Shown one piece after another: positions 60,270-64,000 of a stretch of DNA of 64,000 nt. The first letter of the stretch is position 1; every line of letters begins with the position of its first letter. The DNA is from Pseudomonas canadensis (GTDB lineage Bacteria; Pseudomonadota; Gammaproteobacteria; Pseudomonadales; Pseudomonadaceae). The notes beneath the pieces are model-generated. The model did no database searches, was not told where the DNA came from, and was given only the letters and a program-made list of their open reading frames with translations. Both the position numbers and the translations under genes were made by a program. Location: assembly GCF_000503215.1 (NCBI RefSeq), contig NZ_KI628540.1, positions 129,030 through 193,029 on the forward strand, in the 5' to 3' direction.

Positions 60270-61337
60270 ATGCATAAGAAGGTTGTGATGTTTGGCGTCG
60301 CGGGTATCTGCGCAGTGCTGCTGGGCTTGACTGTTTTCGTTCTGCAGAATCTGTCCGATATGGCGTTCAGCAATGCCCGGGTTTCGACGCTGACGTTTCG
60401 CTCAGGAGGGGCGCAGTTGGTTGGGACGCTGGCATTGCCTCCCGATGTGCAAGCGGGGCCCATCGTCCTGATCATTCATGGGGATGGGCCCATGGACCGT
60501 TTTGCGTCCGACGGCTATTTCCCGCTCATCAACAGTTTGCTCGACGCTGGAATAGGCGTTTTCACGTGGGACAAACAGGGGGTCGGGCAGAGCACGGGGA
60601 ATTGGCTCAACCAGTCGATGTCGGACCGCGCCACGGAAGCCCTGGCTGCACTTGCCCTGGTGCGTGAGCAAAAGGGCGTTGTAGCCGATAAGGTCGGGTT
60701 TCTGGGTTTTTCCCAAGGCGGCTGGGTGATTCCACGCGCCGCCAGTGAAGGAGACCCCGGTTTTTCGGTGATTGTCGGCGCAGCCGTGAACTGGCGCCGA
60801 CAAGGCATGTACTACACGCGGGTACGAATGGCAGATGAAGGGCGGACCCAGGATGAAATCGACGCAGCCGTGAAGGTCGAATATGCGAAGAACGACCGGG
60901 TTTTCGGCGCGTCGGATCAAACCTACAACCCTGACCTTTTTCCCCACATGGACGCGGCCCATTTCAACTTCGTCCAGAAAAACTACAACGAAGATGTGAC
61001 GGCGGCATTGAAGACCATGAAGGGGCCGGTCTTGGCGATCTGGGGGGCGCTGGACTTGAACGTCGATACTTCCGAGGACTCGCGTCTCTACCGGGATCTA
61101 TTTGCAGGCATCAGGCAAAGACAAACGGTAGTGATCCCCAACGCAACTCACAGCTTGTTAAGGGCTAGCCTGTTCAATTATCAATTGGTAACGCAGTGGC
61201 CCGTATGGAAAGAGTATCTGTTCGCAGGGCTGGGGCGTCATGCTTATGCGCCCGGCTCCCTGGCATTGATCACCCGCTGGATCAAGTCTTCATCCGCAGC
61301 CGAGTTGAGTGGCGTTGAGCGCGGTGGCCAAGGGTAA
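60270..61337 (+). CDS. Alpha/beta hydrolase with N-terminal membrane anchor
   Basis: 355 residues from ATG 60270; an earlier GTG frame lacks a ribosome site. A signal/anchor helix ('VVMFGVAGICAVLLGLTVFVL') leads to the catalytic domain: 'IVLIIHGDGPMDRF', 'FTWDKQGVGQSTGNW', nucleophile elbow 'GFLGFSQGGWVIPRAA' (Ser), acid near 'IWGALDLNVDTSED' and His in 'NATHSLLRAS'. Resembles the BAAT-like/hydrolase group of Pseudomonas; substrate unknown. Periplasmic location is inferred. Confidence 0.85.
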   Translation: MHKKVVMFGVAGICAVLLGLTVFVLQNLSDMAFSNARVSTLTFRSGGAQLVGTLALPPDVQAGPIVLIIHGDGPMDRFASDGYFPLINSLLDAGIGVFTWDKQGVGQSTGNWLNQSMSDRATEALAALALVREQKGVVADKVGFLGFSQGGWVIPRAASEGDPGFSVIVGAAVNWRRQGMYYTRVRMADEGRTQDEIDAAVKVEYAKNDRVFGASDQTYNPDLFPHMDAAHFNFVQKNYNEDVTAALKTMKGPVLAIWGALDLNVDTSEDSRLYRDLFAGIRQRQTVVIPNATHSLLRASLFNYQLVTQWPVWKEYLFAGLGRHAYAPGSLALITRWIKSSSAAELSGVERGGQG

Positions 61338-61423
61338 AATGTACGTCGCTGTACACTCTCTGTGCGCTGTCCTGCTTGGGCGTGTAGAGTGACCGGCAAT
61401 TCCCAGGTAAAGGTGACCCAAGG

Positions 61424-62095
61424 ATGTCGCAACCCGCAAAACCGCGAGGCAAGAACCAGGACACAGGCTGGCGCGGCTCGGTCGATGTGTGGCTGGACGC
61501 AGCCTACGCGGCCCTGAAAGAGTCCGGTATCGACGCCGTGCGCGTGATGCCCCTGGCCAAGCAGCTTGGCTTGTCACGCACCAGTTTCTATTGGTTTTTC
61601 GAAGATCGGGAGCAACTGCTTGCTGCGTTGTTGACCCGATGGCGCGACAAGAACACCGGCAACCTGGTGCACCAGTGCGACCGCTATGCCGAGAGTATTT
61701 CCGAGGCTATTCTCAACGTCTTCGAATGCTGGCTGAACCCGGAGCTGTTCGACTCACAATTCGAATTTGCCGTACGCAGTTGGGCGATGCAATCGGCGGA
61801 AGTCGCGGCAGAAATCGCGCAGGCTGACGACACCCGCATCAATGCCCTGACCGGGATGTTCCGACGTTTTGGCTACGATGAAGAGGCGGCTGATGTGCGT
61901 GCCCGGACCATCTACCTGACGCAGATCGGCTATATCTCGATGAACACCGCCGAAGAGGTGGTGGTGCGGTTCCGGCGTATTCCCCAGTATGTCAGCGTGT
62001 TCACCGGCAAGGCCTTGAAGCGGCGCGAACTGGACCGCTTCTATGGGGCGTTTGGCTATGCCGAAACCACACCGGGGGTGTTTGAGCGTTTTTAA
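61424..62095 (+). CDS. TetR-family transcriptional regulator
   Basis: 223 residues. HTH 'VMPLAKQLGLSRTSFYWFFE' (about 43-65), with helical dimer domain and the unusual 'SFYWFFEDREQLLAALLTRW'. It is convergent with the DgcA-like flavoprotein gene and overlaps it by 4 bp (TTAA). The pair is found together in fluorescent pseudomonads, from memory, suggesting that it regulates that gene. The ligand is unknown. Confidence 0.88.
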   Translation: MSQPAKPRGKNQDTGWRGSVDVWLDAAYAALKESGIDAVRVMPLAKQLGLSRTSFYWFFEDREQLLAALLTRWRDKNTGNLVHQCDRYAESISEAILNVFECWLNPELFDSQFEFAVRSWAMQSAEVAAEIAQADDTRINALTGMFRRFGYDEEAADVRARTIYLTQIGYISMNTAEEVVVRFRRIPQYVSVFTGKALKRRELDRFYGAFGYAETTPGVFERF

Positions 62096-64000
62096 AGGTC
62101 CTTGACCAACCGCAACGCATCGTAGATCGCCGCATGGGTGTTGCGTGCGGCCACTGCATCGCCGATCCGGAACAGTTGGAAGCAACCTTCAGGGTTGGTC
62201 ACGATGTTCTGCGCGTTCCCTGCAATCAAATCCTGCTGCTCAACCGCGCCGCCATTACTGGAATGCTTGCGCAAGTCGAAGTACAGGTCATCCAGGGGAA
62301 TCGTGCCATGGTTGACCACCACCTGGTCGACTACCCGTTGCTTGTGCACCGCGCCGTAGTCACTGCCAAAGCGGGCGAGCAAGCGACCGTCGCGTTTCTC
62401 CACCGACTCGACCCGATAGGTCACGGTAAAGGTCACATCCAGGTCCTGCAGGCTGCGCATGTAGGGCACCAGGTTCATGGCCATGACTTCCGGGGCGAAC
62501 GCACGGTCCGGGGTGACGATTTCGACGCTGGCGCCACTTTGCGCAATCACCTCGGCGGCTTGCAGCGCGGCATGGTCGCCGGCATCGTCGAAGATCAACA
62601 CATGGCGCCCCGGTTTGACGTCGCCGGAAATAATGTCCCAGGTCGACACCACCCATTCATTGCCCTGAGCCAGCACCTCTGTGTGCGGCATGCCGCCGGT
62701 AGCGACGATCACCACGTCCGGCTCATGGGCCAGCACCGTCTCGGCCTCGGCCCAGGTGTTGAAGTGGAATTTCACGCCAAGGCGTTCGCACTGGGCCATG
62801 CGCCAGTCGATGATGCCGATCATCTCGCGACGCCGCTCACTCAGGGCGGTCAGGCGGATTTGCCCGCCGGGCCGGTCCGCCGCTTCCAGTACTGTCACAT
62901 CATGCCCGCGCTCGCCGGCAACCCTGCCCGCTTCCAGCCCGGCAGGGCCCGTGCCGATGATCAGCACTTTGCGCTTCACCGCTGCCTTGGGAATGTCATG
63001 GGGCATGCTGGTTTCACGGCCGGTGGCCGCGTTGTGGATACAGTAGGCGGCGCCGCCCTGGTAGATGCGGTCCAGGCAGTAGTTGGCGCCGACGCAGGGG
63101 CGAATGTCTTCTTCACGGCGCTCGATGATCTTGCGCACGATATGCGGGTCGGTCATATGAGCGCGGGTCATGCCGACCATGTCCACCTTGCCCGACGCAA
63201 TGGCGTAGCGTGCGGTGGCGACGTCCGGGATTTTCGCCGCATGGAAGGTGGGGAAGCCGGTGGACGCACGGATTTCGCCGGCGAAATCCAGGTGCGGCGA
63301 GTTGCGCATGCCCTGGATCGGAATCACGTCGGTCAGCCCTGCATCGGTATCGATATGCCCACGTACCACGTTGAGAAAGTCCACCAGCCCACTGTCCTTG
63401 AGCATGTGCGAAACCTGCAGGCCTTCGCTGGCGGTGAATCCACCCGGCACGGTTTCGTCGCCGGTGTAGCGCACGCCTAGCAGGAATTCTTCACCGACGC
63501 GCTGGCGAATGCCGCGCAGGACGTCGAAGGTAAAGCGCATGCGGTTTTCCAACGAACCACCGTAAGGGCCGTCCAGCTCGTTGGTCAGCGGTGACCAGAA
63601 CTGATCCATCAAATGGCCGTAGGCTTGCAGTTCCAGGCCATCCAACCCGGCGGCTTTCATGCGCTCGGCGGCGTCGACGTAGTCCTTGATGATCCGCTCG
63701 ATGTCCCAGTCTTCCATCTTCTTCGGGAAGGAGCGGTGTGACGCTTCACGACGGTGTGACGGCGAGACCACGGGCAGCCAGTCGGCCTTGTCCCAGCGTG
63801 TGCGTCGGCCCAGGTGCGTCAGCTGGATCATCACTGCGGCGCCGTGTTCGTGGCACTCATCGGTCAGGTCTTTCAACCAGCCGACCACTTCATCTTTGTA
63901 CGCCAGCACATTATTGAACACCGGCGGGCTGTCCCGCGATACGGCGGCGGAGCCTGCAGTCATGGTCAAGGCCACGCCGGCCTTGGCGCGTTCGACGTGG
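62092..64000 (-). CDS. DgcA-like NADH:flavin oxidoreductase / N-methyl demethylase (5' end cut)
   Basis: At least 635 residues are visible, open to the right window edge ('HVERAKAGVALTMTAG' at the edge). OYE barrel ('YGHLMDQFWSPLTNELDGPY'), then 'CVGANYCLDRIYQGGAAYC', FAD domain 'VLIIGTGPAGLEAGRVAGER', C-terminal 'IGDAVAARNTHAAIYDALRL'. The motif CVGxxYCLDRIY is that of dimethylglycine and stachydrine/N-methylproline demethylases (DgcA, StcD), with one iron-sulfur Cys replaced by Ala. It probably removes N-methyl groups as formaldehyde. No DgcB or Gbc genes are in view. Confidence 0.85.
   Translation of the reverse strand, partial: HVERAKAGVALTMTAGSAAVSRDSPPVFNNVLAYKDEVVGWLKDLTDECHEHGAAVMIQLTHLGRRTRWDKADWLPVVSPSHRREASHRSFPKKMEDWDIERIIKDYVDAAERMKAAGLDGLELQAYGHLMDQFWSPLTNELDGPYGGSLENRMRFTFDVLRGIRQRVGEEFLLGVRYTGDETVPGGFTASEGLQVSHMLKDSGLVDFLNVVRGHIDTDAGLTDVIPIQGMRNSPHLDFAGEIRASTGFPTFHAAKIPDVATARYAIASGKVDMVGMTRAHMTDPHIVRKIIERREEDIRPCVGANYCLDRIYQGGAAYCIHNAATGRETSMPHDIPKAAVKRKVLIIGTGPAGLEAGRVAGERGHDVTVLEAADRPGGQIRLTALSERRREMIGIIDWRMAQCERLGVKFHFNTWAEAETVLAHEPDVVIVATGGMPHTEVLAQGNEWVVSTWDIISGDVKPGRHVLIFDDAGDHAALQAAEVIAQSGASVEIVTPDRAFAPEVMAMNLVPYMRSLQDLDVTFTVTYRVESVEKRDGRLLARFGSDYGAVHKQRVVDQVVVNHGTIPLDDLYFDLRKHSSNGGAVEQQDLIAGNAQNIVTNPEGCFQLFRIGDAVAARNTHAAIYDALRLVKDL

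Overview
The window looks like a chromosomal segment from a fluorescent-group Pseudomonas. The evidence is the order gacA-uvrC-pgsA-tRNA-Gly(GCC), the Pseudomonas-typical DUF1652 and DUF3077 small proteins, REP-type repeats built on a 'gccggcttgccggcgat ... atcgctggcaagccagctc' core, high GC with G/C-rich third positions, and AruI and DctA homologues. No transposase, integrase, phage block or CRISPR array was found. One gene, the FAD amine oxidase at 11355-13304, is visibly AT-richer than its surroundings.

Layout. 1-3828: a DUF1652 gene cut by the window edge, a three-PAS LuxR-type regulator, a membrane protein and an AraC regulator. 3829-4441: a gene-free stretch of intergenic repeats. 4442-8425: an overlapping operon for a taurine/nitrate-type ABC importer plus PhzF-like and RidA-like enzymes. 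8496-9116: an SLT-type lipoprotein. 9168-13304 (minus): an amino-acid oxidase/monooxygenase-like flavoprotein, a nitrilase-fold amidase and an internally duplicated membrane protein. 13476-15423: a DUF3077 gene behind a structured leader, an orphan truncated HicB, an FKBP and a GNAT. 15424-19282: a long structured leader, mgtA and mgtC. 19582-24375: a response regulator, a BvgS/EvgS-like hybrid kinase and a pseudo-receiver. 24372-29293: dkgB, then a cobalamin-riboswitch operon (btuB, ferredoxin-like, btuF-like) and an outer-membrane barrel remnant.

29304-33853: two unknown small genes, then an XRE-cupin regulator and an Old-Yellow-Enzyme flavoprotein divergent from a class II aldolase. 33895-46252: a TetR regulator followed by enoyl-CoA hydratase, acyl-CoA dehydrogenase, ADP-forming CoA ligase, AruI-like 2-oxoacid decarboxylase, a complete family-5 (dipeptide-type) ABC importer and an NAD(P)H-quinone reductase. 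This reads as one catabolic unit for an imported, probably nitrogen-containing substrate. 46376-47911 (minus): a class I DAHP synthase behind a two-peptide aromatic attenuator. 48057-53093: a nitrilase-family gene, GNAT, XRE, gacA, uvrC, pgsA and tRNA-Gly. 53234-59056: a LysR regulator divergent from a CoA-transferase / HMG-CoA-lyase-like / VOC / D-hydroxyacid dehydrogenase / DctA set. 59322-64000: an APH(3')-like kinase preceded by two coupled mini-ORFs, an alpha/beta hydrolase, a TetR regulator and a DgcA-like flavoprotein cut by the right edge.

The strongest candidates for under-described biology are the double leader-peptide attenuator in front of the DAHP synthase (47444-47911), the oxidase-amidase-membrane protein cassette (9168-13304), AruI embedded in a CoA-thioester operon (34685-46252), the coupled mini-ORFs before the aminoglycoside kinase (59322-59437), and the structured DUF3077 leader (13734-13970). 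All functional statements rest on reading motifs and on family knowledge; no database search was run.
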